Part shown: positions 9,381 through 17,988 of the stretch, in pieces
Layout of the letters: every line of letters begins with the position of its first letter
Numbering within the stretch: position 1 is the stretch's first letter
NCBI RefSeq assembly: GCF_009846745.1
Contig: NZ_AQPF01000018.1
Location: 1 to 64,000, forward strand
DNA length: 64,000 nucleotides
Direction of reading: 5' to 3'
From: Alloalcanivorax xiamenensis
Lineage (GTDB): Bacteria; Pseudomonadota; Gammaproteobacteria; Pseudomonadales; Alcanivoracaceae
Notes under the pieces: model-generated
What the model was told of the DNA's origin: nothing
What the model saw: the letters and a program-made list of their open reading frames with translations, nothing else
Databases searched by the model: none
Position numbers and translations under genes: made by a program

Positions 9381-10409
9381 ATGACATCCCGTCTCTTTCT
9401 GATTCCCTTCACGCTGTTGCTGCTGTTTGTGCTGAGCGCCTGCGACGACGCTCAACAGCGGCTTTCGGCATTGTCCGGACCGACCATGGGCACCACCTGG
9501 TCGGTGAAGTTCACCGGCTCTCCCCGTGACGGCATTCCCAAACTCAAAACCGAGCTGGAAGCGGCCCTGGAACAAGTGAACCAGGAGATGAGCACCTACC
9601 GGCCGGATTCAGACCTGTCCCGCTTCAATCAGGCGGAGGCGGGAACCGTTCAGACCCTGCCGGAGGATTTCGCCAAGGTGTTGGCGGCGGCACAGAGCCT
9701 GTCCAGGGATACTAACGGCGCCTACGACGTTACGGTGGGCCCGCTGGTGAATCTGTGGGGCTTCGGGCCGGATCCGGACCGCTTCGAACCTCCGGCGGAG
9801 GAGGAGGTTCAGGCCGCGCTCAAGCGAATCGGCTGGCAACGGCTGACGCTCCAGGGCCGGGAGGCCACTCAGCCCGGCGGGTTGTATGTGGACCTGTCCT
9901 CCATCGCCAAGGGCTTCGGCGTGGACAAGCTGGCAGGGGTGCTTAAAGGCGCCGGCATCAGCAACTATCTGGTGGAAGTTGGCGGCGAACTGGCGGCATC
10001 CGGCACCAAGCCCTACGGTCAGCCCTGGCGTGTGGCCATTGAACGCCCGGAAGTGGGCAAGCGGGAAGTGGAGAAAGTGCTTAAACTGCACGATGTCGCC
10101 ATTGCCACCAGTGGCGACTACCGCAATTTTTTTGAGGAGGACGGCAAGCTGTTCTCCCACACCATCGACCCCCGTACCGGTTACCCGGTTACTCATCATC
10201 TGGCATCGGTTACCGTGCTGCACAAGTCCTGTATGATGGCGGATGCTCTGGCCACCGCGCTGACCGTGCTGGGGCCGGAAGAGGGCGTGGCCTTCGCCCG
10301 CGAGCATGAACTGCCGGTGCTGTTCATTGTCAGAACCCATGAGGGGCCGAAAGAAATTCTGACCCCGGCTTTCCAGACCGTTCTGGACAGCCAGAAACAG
10401 GAGAAGTGA
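9381..10409 (+). CDS. apbE: FAD:protein FMN transferase (lipoprotein)
   Basis: Transfers FMN from FAD onto Thr of NqrB and NqrC. It is 342 residues and begins with a lipoprotein signal (lipobox LSAC, Cys21), consistent with attachment on the periplasmic side. The conserved ApbE features are present: GPTMGTTWSVKF near the N-terminus, DLSSIAKGFGVDKLA in the centre and HTIDPRTGYPV later. The start at 9381 is preferred over one eight codons earlier because CGGAG lies six bases upstream and the signal peptide then begins cleanly. It is followed after one base by nqrM. Confidence 0.94.
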   Translation: MTSRLFLIPFTLLLLFVLSACDDAQQRLSALSGPTMGTTWSVKFTGSPRDGIPKLKTELEAALEQVNQEMSTYRPDSDLSRFNQAEAGTVQTLPEDFAKVLAAAQSLSRDTNGAYDVTVGPLVNLWGFGPDPDRFEPPAEEEVQAALKRIGWQRLTLQGREATQPGGLYVDLSSIAKGFGVDKLAGVLKGAGISNYLVEVGGELAASGTKPYGQPWRVAIERPEVGKREVEKVLKLHDVAIATSGDYRNFFEEDGKLFSHTIDPRTGYPVTHHLASVTVLHKSCMMADALATALTVLGPEEGVAFAREHELPVLFIVRTHEGPKEILTPAFQTVLDSQKQEK

Positions 10410-10410
10410 T

Positions 10411-10647
10411 ATGTTTGCCACTCTGATTGCCACCTTTGTCGTTATTGGCATCCTGTTCGCCGCCATGGCCGTTGGCGTGATCTTCTCCAACAAGCCGATC
10501 AAGGGCTCCTGTGGCGGCCTGGCGACGCTGGGCATGAAGGACGGCTGCGAAATCTGCGGCGGCGACCGCAACGCCTGCGAGGAAAACACCCGCCAGGAAA
10601 GCGCCAAACGAGCCGGAACACTGGGCAAGGACGTGCTGAAAACCTAA
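10411..10647 (+). CDS. nqrM: Na+-NQR maturation protein NqrM (DUF539)
   Basis: Small membrane-anchored protein needed for Na+-NQR assembly, thought to deliver iron to the NqrD/NqrE centre. It is 78 residues, with one N-terminal helix followed by a Cys-rich tail with Cys34, Cys46, Cys49 and Cys56 (GSCGG, GCEICGG, NAC). It is coupled to apbE (TGATATG). The heptamer-armed repeat begins four bases after its stop. Confidence 0.93.
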   Translation: MFATLIATFVVIGILFAAMAVGVIFSNKPIKGSCGGLATLGMKDGCEICGGDRNACEENTRQESAKRAGTLGKDVLKT

Positions 10648-10651
10648 AGAC

Positions 10652-10874
10652 AAAGCAGTTAAGAGTTAATAGTGAATAGTTAACAGCGAAAGAAATAGAA
10701 AAGATCGCGGAACAGCCTGATCTTTAGCCGCTGTGGGAAGCTTGCTTGCAAGCGAATGGTTTCGCTCAGGCGTTTAACAATATTCGCTTGCAAGCAAGCT
10801 TCCCACAGTGATTTAGGGTCACCTGTTTTTTGTTTTTCGCTGTTAACTATTCACTATTAACTCTTAACTGCTTT
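10652..10874. repeat. heptamer-armed inverted-repeat element, copy 1
   Basis: Perfect 40 bp inverted arms at 10652-10691 and 10835-10874 enclose a second perfect 27 bp inverted repeat at 10731-10757 / 10782-10808 (CTGTGGGAAG, then CTTGCTTGCAAGCGAAT). Each outer arm is AAAGCAG, four 7-base units of form KKRAYAG (for example TTAATAG, TGAATAG, TTAACAG), then CGAAA. It sits between the convergent nqrM and GNAT/C39 genes and supplies the last codons and stop of the latter. Relatives are at 31150-31377, 42090-42304 and 57516-57733. Confidence 0.92.
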
Positions 10875-11954
10875 TACTATGACTGCGGTGCGCAGCCGAG
10901 ACTGCCCAAAACGGGCCATTTTGTCGAAGCCGTCGCGGGCGATGGGGATGTACTGGCAGTCCAGGGGAATCTGATCCTCCGCCGGGTCCGGATCGTGGAT
11001 GTAGAAGCATTCCCGGTCGCCGCCGGCCACCACCACCCAGTGGGGCGCCTTGCGCCCGTCCAGCCGCCAGGTGCTGATCAGCACCATGGCGACCTCGCCG
11101 TTTTCCAGCGCCTGATCCAGCCGCTCACTGCTCAGTTCCGCGTAGTACACCGGGATGGCCCGCGCCTGTGCCTGTTCGACGAAGTGATCGTGGACGGTTT
11201 CCATCACTCTTTTCTTATGCGGGTCGCGGACCGAATCAAGAAACAGAGGGCCACGCTGGTTGCACCACACCTCGGCGGCGAGCCCGCGACGGTGCACGGC
11301 CAGGGCCAGGCCGAGCGGATGGCAGCCGCCGTGGCCGGCGGTCATGAAGATGGTGGTGGCTTCGCGCCAGAGCAGCAGTTCCTCGCTGTCACTGGGCGGT
11401 TCGCCCTGTAGCGCCGCGCGGGCCATCATCAGGCAGGCGGGGCCGCAGGAGAAGTCGGTGCTCTGCCGGATCCAGGGCACCGCCAGCCGTTCGCCGCCGT
11501 CCGGCCGATAATGCAGCCGCTTCTGGAAACGCAGAGCGTGCTGGTGGTCCTCGTAGTAGTCGGCGGTTTCGCCAAACAGACGATAACCGCGCCGCTCATA
11601 CAGACGAATGGCGGCGGCGTTGTCCTTGCGGACTTCCAGGCGCAGGTAAAGCCGGCGGTGGCGGTGCGCGTAGTGTTCGGCGGCGTCGAGTAACTGCTCG
11701 CCAAGCCCTTTGCCGCGCTGGCTGGCGTCCACCGCGATGGAGTAGAGGCGCGCCAGGCGGGTGCCGTTGTACAGCATTACCAGGGCGTAACCGACCAGAC
11801 CGTGCTCTTCTTCCTCCGCCACGATCAGGCCGCAAGGGCTCTGCCGCAGCCAATGGCGGAAACTGCGGCGGGATAACCGATCGCTGCTGAAACAGCGCTG
11901 TTCCAGGGCGCACAGAGCGTCCAGATCGTCGGCGTGGGCGGTGCGTAATGCCAT
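10857..11954 (-). CDS. GNAT acetyltransferase / C39-type peptidase-like fusion
   Basis: The 365-residue protein has two domains. Residues 1-150 are a GNAT N-acetyltransferase of RimI type, with the acetyl-CoA loop around QRGKGLGEQLLDAAE. Residues about 155-355 are a papain-like C39-peptidase domain with WIRQSTDFSCGPACLMM (Cys170) and a downstream HWVVVAGG and HDP that could supply the His and Asp. This architecture is known in many proteobacteria but the substrate is not. The final residues (KAVKS and stop) are encoded by the repeat element at 10652-10874. No strong ribosome site is visible before the ATG at 11954. Confidence 0.85.
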   Translation of the reverse strand: MALRTAHADDLDALCALEQRCFSSDRLSRRSFRHWLRQSPCGLIVAEEEEHGLVGYALVMLYNGTRLARLYSIAVDASQRGKGLGEQLLDAAEHYAHRHRRLYLRLEVRKDNAAAIRLYERRGYRLFGETADYYEDHQHALRFQKRLHYRPDGGERLAVPWIRQSTDFSCGPACLMMARAALQGEPPSDSEELLLWREATTIFMTAGHGGCHPLGLALAVHRRGLAAEVWCNQRGPLFLDSVRDPHKKRVMETVHDHFVEQAQARAIPVYYAELSSERLDQALENGEVAMVLISTWRLDGRKAPHWVVVAGGDRECFYIHDPDPAEDQIPLDCQYIPIARDGFDKMARFGQSRLRTAVIVKAVKS

Positions 11955-12085
11955 GTTAGCGGGTGCTCGTCAGCGGCCGCGGAAGGCGGCCACGACGGCA
12001 GCATAAGACAGCCGAAACAGTGACGCCAGCGGATGACGCTGAGGCACGCCATAGGCATACTGAGGCGCTTCAAGGAGAACGATTC

Positions 12086-13228
12086 ATGGCATCACCAACG
12101 CCCCCGGTGCGGGGGTTGATCTTGTCCGGTGGCGGCGCTCGAGCCGCCTATCAGGTGGGCGTATTGCGGGCGATGGCGGAAATGCTGCCGGCGCAATCAC
12201 CCAATCCGTTTCCGATCATTTGCGGCACCTCGGCCGGCGCCATCAACGCCGCCGGTCTGGCCGCCGGTGCTCACAACTACGCCACCGCGGTGCACAGCCT
12301 GGACCGGGTGTGGTCCAACATGACCGCCGAGCAGGTTTACCGCACCGATATTTTCGCTTTCACCAGCAGCCTGCTGCGCTGGATGTTTTCCGCCGCCACC
12401 GGCGGCCAGGCCAAGACCCGCAGCGCCTTGCTCGACAACACGCCACTGAAACGACTGCTGCGCTTGCTGATCAACTTCCAGCGCATCGGCGACAGCGTGA
12501 ACAAGGGCCATCTGCGGGCGTTGTCGATCACCGCGTCCAGTTACGCCACTGGCGAATCGGTATCGTTTTTCCAGGGCGCCGATGACCTGCGGGAATGGAC
12601 CCGGGCCCGCCGCCTCGGGCGCCGCTCCGTGATCGGCGTGCAGCACATGCTGGCGTCGGCGGCGATTCCGTTGCTGTTTCCGGCGGAGCAGGTGGACGGT
12701 AGTTTTTACGGTGATGGCGCGGTGCGCCAATTGGCTCCGGTGAGCCCGGCGCTGCATCTGGGGGCCAATCGCCTGCTGGTGATCGGCGTGTCCGGCGGCA
12801 ACAGTCCGGGTCAGCAGCAGGCACTCAGCGGTTATCCGTCCCTGGCCCAGGTGCTTGGCCATGTGTTGAACAGCGTGTTCGTCGATACCCTGGAAGGGGA
12901 CGTCGAGCGCCTTGAACGCATTAACAACACCCTGACCGCCACTGACGCCGGCCAGCGGCGCCAGCGTGGCATTCAGCTGCGGCCCGTGGATGTCCTTAAG
13001 ATTTATCCTTCCGAGCCCATCGACGAGATAGCCGGCCGGCACTCGCGCGAATTGCCACGCACGTTGCGGTTCTTCTTGCGCGGTTCCGGCGCCACCCGTT
13101 CACCGGGCGCCGGCGCGCTCAGCTATTTGCTGTTCGAGCCCGGTTTTACCCGTGAGCTGATCGAACTGGGGTATCGGGACGCGACGGCCAGGGAGCAGGA
13201 AATCCGCGACTTCTTCAAGGATCCCTGA
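12086..13228 (+). CDS. patatin-like phospholipase
   Basis: Probable acyl hydrolase with a Ser-Asp dyad. It is 380 residues, with the oxyanion loop SGGGARAAYQVG near residues 14-25, the nucleophile elbow GTSAG (Ser49) and the DGA motif (YGDGAVRQ). There is no signal peptide. AAGGAGA lies eight bases upstream of the ATG at 12086. The gene ends inside the convergent GDPD gene, sharing 14 bases. Lipid substrate unknown. Confidence 0.88.
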   Translation: MASPTPPVRGLILSGGGARAAYQVGVLRAMAEMLPAQSPNPFPIICGTSAGAINAAGLAAGAHNYATAVHSLDRVWSNMTAEQVYRTDIFAFTSSLLRWMFSAATGGQAKTRSALLDNTPLKRLLRLLINFQRIGDSVNKGHLRALSITASSYATGESVSFFQGADDLREWTRARRLGRRSVIGVQHMLASAAIPLLFPAEQVDGSFYGDGAVRQLAPVSPALHLGANRLLVIGVSGGNSPGQQQALSGYPSLAQVLGHVLNSVFVDTLEGDVERLERINNTLTATDAGQRRQRGIQLRPVDVLKIYPSEPIDEIAGRHSRELPRTLRFFLRGSGATRSPGAGALSYLLFEPGFTRELIELGYRDATAREQEIRDFFKDP

Positions 13229-14015
13229 GGCTCGGCTCCAATTCAGCCTGGGCGGCGGGGGCCGCCACCTGGCGCTGATCCTTGCCGCGAAAGTGGGCCA
13301 GAAAGCTGGTGGGGAAGTCGGTGATGATACCGTCCACCCCCAGCCGGGCCAGCCGTTCCGCTTCATTGAGATCGTTGACGGTCCAGGTGGAGACTTTGAG
13401 TCCGCGCCGGCGGGCACTGCGCATCAGCCGCGGCGAGACCAGGCTGTGATGGGGCATCAACCAGCGGCAGCCGAGCGCGGCCGCGCGACGGGTGGGCTGT
13501 TGGTAGCGGTATTCACTGACATAGCCGCGATCAAGATGCGGAGCCATGGTGGCCACCATGCGCAGGAAGCCGGTATGACTGGAGGTGATTACAACCCGCT
13601 CCCGCAGGCCGTCCTGATCGATCATATGCGTCAGTTGATGAGCCAACTGGTGCAGGATGGCACGGTCGGCACCCTTCACCTCGAACTGAAAGCGCATGGC
13701 CGGGCCGCATAGGGCCACTACTTCATTCAAGGAAGGCACCGCTACCGGACTGTGCCAGCCGGGTGTGTTGACGCGGGCGTCCATCAGATTGAGCTGGGCC
13801 AGGGTGAAATGCCGGGCGTGGCCCTTCTGGCCGGTGGTGCGCTTCAGGTCGCTGTCGTGCAGAACGATCAGATGACCGTCGGCGGAAAGGCGCACATCCA
13901 GCTCGATTTCTCCGGCCCCTGCCGCCACCGCCACCTGAAAGCCCGCCAGTGTATTTTCCGGCGCTTCGCCACGGGCTCCGCGGTGGCCGACGATGGTGGG
14001 GAAGGGCTGAGACAT
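13215..14015 (-). CDS. glycerophosphodiester phosphodiesterase (GDPD) family
   Basis: Predicted to hydrolyse glycerophosphodiesters to glycerol 3-phosphate and an alcohol. It is 266 residues with the catalytic HRGARGEAPENT near the N-terminus, ELDVRLSADGHLIVLHD following, and a TIM-barrel pattern ending VDGIITDFP. There is no signal peptide, so it is the cytoplasmic UgpQ-like type. The start at 14015 has CAGGA eight bases upstream; an ATG three codons earlier is possible. Its upstream region is filled by repeats. Confidence 0.9.
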   Translation of the reverse strand: MSQPFPTIVGHRGARGEAPENTLAGFQVAVAAGAGEIELDVRLSADGHLIVLHDSDLKRTTGQKGHARHFTLAQLNLMDARVNTPGWHSPVAVPSLNEVVALCGPAMRFQFEVKGADRAILHQLAHQLTHMIDQDGLRERVVITSSHTGFLRMVATMAPHLDRGYVSEYRYQQPTRRAAALGCRWLMPHHSLVSPRLMRSARRRGLKVSTWTVNDLNEAERLARLGVDGIITDFPTSFLAHFRGKDQRQVAAPAAQAELEPSLRDP

Positions 14016-14040
14016 GGCTGGCATCCTGTACGGTCTGGGC

Positions 14041-14131
14041 AAAAAATTGCCGGGAGCAATTTTTAACGTTGCTGTGCGACGGCCCGAAGGGTGACCGCCA
14101 CGGACGGCGGTCATAAAAAATTGCCGGCTGC
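14041..14131. repeat. hairpin-rich repeat unit, diverged copy of the 59944-60153 family
   Basis: AAAAAATTGCCGGGAGCAAT followed by TTTT is an A/T-flanked hairpin. It is followed by GACGGCCCGAAGGG, then GACCGCCACGGACGGCGGTC, then the start of a second AAAAAATTGCCGG unit. The same order of modules occurs three times in tandem at 59944-60153. It lies immediately upstream of the GDPD start. Confidence 0.75.
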
Positions 14132-14181
14132 CACTAGTGTCCCACAGATGTGGAACAGGCGGCTTACGCGCGACACGCTGT

Positions 14182-14252
14182 ATTCGCCGCCAAGGCAGCT
14201 TCCCACAGAGGACGCTACGGAGCCGCTGTGGGAAGCTGCCTTGGCAGCGAAT
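14182..14252. repeat. paired REP-like inverted repeat, copy 1
   Basis: Two 27 bp arms (14182-14208 and 14226-14252) with one mismatch: ATTCGCCGCCAAGGCAGCTT plus CCCACAG, a 17-base linker, and its complement. Each arm contains its own inner palindrome. The same pair recurs at 24030, 28856, 39529 and 43745. The rest of 14016-14492 holds only this, the unit at 14041 and a faint GCCGGGAGCAATAAAAAAG remnant near 14350. Confidence 0.88.
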
Positions 14253-14492
14253 ACAGCGCGATTTCATATCTCCAAGACCAATAGACTGGCCACGGCCATG
14301 GATTCCGCGGTCAAACCTCAGAACCATCAAAATTTGTGGGACAGCAATGGCCGGGAGCAATAAAAAAGCTGGCGGCATTGTGCAGCGCTCCGGGGAACGC
14401 CGCAAGCGGCGCCGTGGGGTTGCAAAACGTCATAAAACGGTCATTCTTTAACCCTAGGATCACCGCGAACAGCGTGAATCGGGAAACCTCCA

Positions 14493-15659
14493 ATGTGGCA
14501 TGTGGCCAAACTGTACGGGCGGTTGTTCCTGAAATCCTGGAACCCGGATTATCAGGGCAAGGTGGATGGTTGGTCGCCTCGACGGCTGCTGATCATGGCA
14601 CTGTTCTGGCCCGCTTTCGTCCTGCTGCAAACGGTTAACGGTCTGGCCATGTTGCTGGATCGGGTGCTGTTCCCGCGCTTCTCCGACATCGCCGTGCGCG
14701 AGCCATTGTTCGTGGTGGGCATTCCGCGCAGCGGCACGACTTTCCTGCATCGCCTGCTGGCGGGTGACCACCAGCGTTTCACCACCACCTCCCTGTGGGA
14801 GCTGATTTTCGCGCCTTCCATCAGCCAGCGTTACCTGTTCCACGGCATCGGCCGTCTTGATCGCCGGCTTGGCCAGCCGCTGGGACGGCTGCTGGCCTGG
14901 CTGGAACGGCGGCTGCTTGGTGGTCTGGATGATATTCACAAGACCGGGCTGCGTGATCCGGAGGAGGATTATCTGGCGTTGCTGCCGGTGCTGGGGTGTT
15001 TTCTGCTGGTGCTGGTGGTGCCGGATGAGCGCCTGTGGCGCCTGACGTTCGCCGACCGCGACCTGCCGGCGGCGGAGAAACGCCGGATCATGTCGGCCTA
15101 CCGCCGGTTCGTGCAGCGACACCTTTATTTTCATGGCGCGGATCGGGTGTTCCTGTCCAAGAACCCTTCGTTCACGCCCTGGATCGAGGCACTGGCGGAG
15201 ACGTTCCCGGACGCCCGTTTTATCGGTTGCCTGCGTAACCCCACTCAGTCGGTGCCCTCACAGATCAACTCCATCATCGTTGGCGCCCGCCTGGTCGACG
15301 GCCGTGACACCGCCGCCTATTGGCGCGAGGGCTTCATGGCGATGCTCGACTATTACTACCGCCACCTGCTCGAGAGTCTCGAAGCGTTGCCGTCATCGCG
15401 CCAGGCGCTGTCGGTGATGGAAACGCTCGCCGCCGATCCGCGGGGCACGGTGGAAGCATTTTATCGGCGTTTCGACTGGACGCCTTCGCCGGAGTATCAG
15501 CGCTACCTCGCCGCCGAGTCAGAGAGCGCCCGGCGCTATCGCAGTGGCCATCATTACGATGCCCGCCAACTGGGGCTGGAGGCGGAGCCGTTGCGGCGCA
15601 CCTTCGGCTGGGTCTATCAGCGTTTTTCGTTTCCGCTGCCGGAAGGAGAGAGTGGATGA
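14493..15659 (+). CDS. sulfotransferase family protein, membrane-associated
   Basis: Predicted to transfer sulfate from PAPS to an unknown acceptor. It is 388 residues. The 5'-phosphosulfate loop GIPRSGTTFLHRLL is at about 76-89, after a hydrophobic stretch (about 32-55) that may anchor it to the membrane. The 3'-phosphate-binding Arg/Ser region is likely around FIGCLRNPTQSVPS. The length and N-terminal extension match the Sulfotransfer_3 type rather than the nodulation type. It precedes a glycosyltransferase and a deacetylase, suggesting a sulfated glycolipid or glycan, but this is inference. Confidence 0.78.
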   Translation: MWHVAKLYGRLFLKSWNPDYQGKVDGWSPRRLLIMALFWPAFVLLQTVNGLAMLLDRVLFPRFSDIAVREPLFVVGIPRSGTTFLHRLLAGDHQRFTTTSLWELIFAPSISQRYLFHGIGRLDRRLGQPLGRLLAWLERRLLGGLDDIHKTGLRDPEEDYLALLPVLGCFLLVLVVPDERLWRLTFADRDLPAAEKRRIMSAYRRFVQRHLYFHGADRVFLSKNPSFTPWIEALAETFPDARFIGCLRNPTQSVPSQINSIIVGARLVDGRDTAAYWREGFMAMLDYYYRHLLESLEALPSSRQALSVMETLAADPRGTVEAFYRRFDWTPSPEYQRYLAAESESARRYRSGHHYDARQLGLEAEPLRRTFGWVYQRFSFPLPEGESG

Positions 15660-15777
15660 AACCGGGTTGTCACAAAAGCGACATCGGCTCTTACCATACT
15701 GTGCCCGCGAACACGCATCGCCCTGGTATCATCATCGTGATCTGCCAGCGCGATGCGTATTCACGAGGCAAAGTCCT

Positions 15778-16953
15778 ATGGTGAAACAAAGCGATTTACG
15801 CGTGCTGTTCGTCGTCGACGCCATGAAAGGCCGCAATGGGGTCGGCGCCTATTTTCAGGATCTGGTGGCGCATTTGCAGGACCGGGTGGCGCGGGTGGAG
15901 CTGGTCTCTCCCAGCCTCGAGGAGCCGCACCCCTGCCAGGGGGCGTCCATCCCCATTCCCGGCGATGCCACCCAGCGACTGTTCTTCCCCAAGATGCGCG
16001 AACTGACCGCGCTGATGTGGGAGATGAAACCCCATGTGGTGGTGATTCCCGGTCCCGGGATCTTTTCCCTGGGAGCCTACTGGGCCGCCGGCAAACTGGG
16101 TATCCCCGTCTGTGTCACCTTTCAGACCGATTACGACAAGCTGGTGCGGCTTTATTGGGGGCCGCGCCTGGCGCGTCTGGCCGGCGGCTTTCTGAACTGG
16201 TTGAACCGGACACTGTTCCGGGGCAGCAGCGCGGTGGTGACCATCAGCGAGGACATGCTGGGCAAGGCGCGGCAGGCCGGCGCCCGTCACCCGCAACTGG
16301 TGGGTACGCCGCTGGCGCCGGAATTCGTGCACACGCCGGTGACGCCGCTGGCGGACACGGTGTCCTCGGTGTTGTATGTGGGCCGGCTGGCGGCGGAGAA
16401 GAACATTGACCGCTTCCTGGAGCTGGCCGCCGAGCGCCCGGAGCTGACCTTTACCGTGGCCGGTGACGGCCCACAGCGGGACAAAGTGGAAGCCGCCGCC
16501 GAACGCTATCCGAACCTGCGCTATCTGGGCTGGTGTGATCGCGCCACCGTGGTGCGGGCATTGGACCAGGCCCAGGTGCTGATCCTGCCTTCCACGGTGG
16601 AAGCGTTCGGCACCGTGGCACTGGAAGCTCTGGCCCGGGAGCGCCTGGTGATCACGGCGCCGGCCTGCGGCATCAACCAATGGCCGGCACTGGGGGCGGC
16701 GCTGGTGGTGCAGGGGCGCGAGCAGAGTCTGGCGCGGGCGTTGGCGGAGCTGGAATCGAAAAGCGCCAGCAGCCGCGCACTGCGTGCCCGCAGCGGCCGT
16801 TCCGCCGCGGTGCTGATGAACGAACAGGCGGTGGGCCACTGGCTGCGCGTCCTGGAACAGTGCGCCGGCCAGGCCAACTCGTTGCCGAAGCCGTGGCCGT
16901 CGCCGACCCTGGCGCTGTTGCGGCGGCTGTCCACTCAGGTCCGGGTGGGGTGA
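15778..16953 (+). CDS. glycosyltransferase, GT4-like GT-B fold
   Basis: Probable retaining sugar transferase acting on a lipid or polysaccharide acceptor at the inner face of the membrane. It is 391 residues, with N-terminal domain motif GRNGVGAYFQDLV, a linker, then YVGRLAAEKNIDRFL and the sugar-nucleotide motif PSTVEAFGTVALEALARE (E-x7-E type). The start at 15778 has GAGG nine bases upstream; the frame is open earlier inside the sulfotransferase gene without conservation. Its stop overlaps the next ATG (TGATG), so the two genes are translationally coupled. Donor sugar unknown. Confidence 0.85.
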   Translation: MVKQSDLRVLFVVDAMKGRNGVGAYFQDLVAHLQDRVARVELVSPSLEEPHPCQGASIPIPGDATQRLFFPKMRELTALMWEMKPHVVVIPGPGIFSLGAYWAAGKLGIPVCVTFQTDYDKLVRLYWGPRLARLAGGFLNWLNRTLFRGSSAVVTISEDMLGKARQAGARHPQLVGTPLAPEFVHTPVTPLADTVSSVLYVGRLAAEKNIDRFLELAAERPELTFTVAGDGPQRDKVEAAAERYPNLRYLGWCDRATVVRALDQAQVLILPSTVEAFGTVALEALARERLVITAPACGINQWPALGAALVVQGREQSLARALAELESKSASSRALRARSGRSAAVLMNEQAVGHWLRVLEQCAGQANSLPKPWPSPTLALLRRLSTQVRVG

Positions 16954-17657
16954 TGGCTCCGGTTCTGGTTTCGGTGCATGACGTGATGCCGGAAACCCGC
17001 GCCACGGTGTCGTCGCTGCTGGCCGTTCTGGACGGGCTGCCGGCGGAGGCGGTGACCCTGCTGGTGGTGCCCGGCCGGGACTGGAGCGAGGACGATCTGT
17101 GCTGGCTGCGTGATCTGGCGGGGCGCGGCTATCCACTGGCGGGCCATGGCTGGCGCCACCGCTGCGATCCGCCACGCAGTGTTTATCACCGCGCGCACAG
17201 TGCCTTGCTGTCGCGTGATGTGGCGGAGCATTTGTCCCTGGATGGTGAGGGTGTGGCCGCCCTGATCCGGGACTGCCATGACTGGTTTGAGCGGCACCGG
17301 ATTCCAGTTGGTGATTTGTACGTGCCGCCGGCTTGGGCGCTCGGTCCGTTGCCCCGGGCGAGCAGGGCGGATTTGCCGTTCCGCTACATCGAGACGCTCA
17401 CCGGTATCCATGATCTGCGCGAGGATCGTTTCCGGTTGTTGCCGCTGTTGGGGTATGAAGCGGATACCCCCGGCCGTGCCCGCGTGTTGCGTTTGTGCAA
17501 TGCGGTTAATCGCGGCCTCGCCGCTGTCACCGGTACGCCGTTGCGGTTGTCCATTCACCCGTTTGATCTGGAATACCATCTGCGCGGCGACCTGCTCGCC
17601 GACATCGCCAGGGTCGAGCGGCCGTTGGCCTACGACGCCTCGGTCTGGTCACGCTGA
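16953..17657 (+). CDS. DUF2334 polysaccharide-deacetylase-like protein
   Basis: Carbohydrate-esterase-4-like protein of 234 residues. SVHDVMPET near the start holds the likely metal-binding Asp and His, and LAGHGWRHRCD the second His pair. VPPAWAL and LSIHPFDLEYH resemble the later catalytic strands. There is no signal peptide. It is fused by TGATG overlap to the glycosyltransferase gene, so it may deacetylate the sugar that enzyme adds. The exact reaction is unproven for DUF2334. Confidence 0.75.
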   Translation: MAPVLVSVHDVMPETRATVSSLLAVLDGLPAEAVTLLVVPGRDWSEDDLCWLRDLAGRGYPLAGHGWRHRCDPPRSVYHRAHSALLSRDVAEHLSLDGEGVAALIRDCHDWFERHRIPVGDLYVPPAWALGPLPRASRADLPFRYIETLTGIHDLREDRFRLLPLLGYEADTPGRARVLRLCNAVNRGLAAVTGTPLRLSIHPFDLEYHLRGDLLADIARVERPLAYDASVWSR

Positions 17658-17988
17658 GGCCCCAGGCGTCTTCTGTTTGCTGTTGGTTCGTTTCCCTGCA
17701 TCGGGGACAGCGGAGGCGCGTTACGCTTTTGCGGGACCCTGTCGAACAGGGACGTTCGACCGGAAGCCTACAGGGACGTATTCACGGCGATCCCGGAAGG
17801 CCTCCGTACAGAGCCGCGTCTCGATGGAGGTAATTATCTCCGTTATTTGGCGATGAACCTTACATTTTCACAACACAGTTACCGGTTGCGATAACCCTGC
17901 TGTCATCGAAGCAACATGGGGCGCGCTTAAAGTGCCGCGGGTTCAAACCTGGAACCATGGTGCCTCACAAGGCAAGGAGTAAGCGGCG
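17658..17988. other. intergenic region with a palindrome
   Basis: This 331-base gap has no credible gene. CCCTGT-CGA-ACAGGG (17737-17751) is a perfect palindrome within a segment (about 17730-17800) whose text, including CAGGGACGTATTCACGGCG, looks like a dispersed intergenic repeat of this kind of genome. From 17850 to 17920 the base composition becomes AT-richer and could hold the promoter of the next gene, but no convincing -35/-10 pair stands out. Confidence 0.5.

Noticed and set aside
17730..17800. Possible tRNA or small RNA in the gap before the PHP lipoprotein gene
   Set aside because: No cloverleaf can be drawn; the segment looks like a dispersed intergenic repeat with one palindrome.
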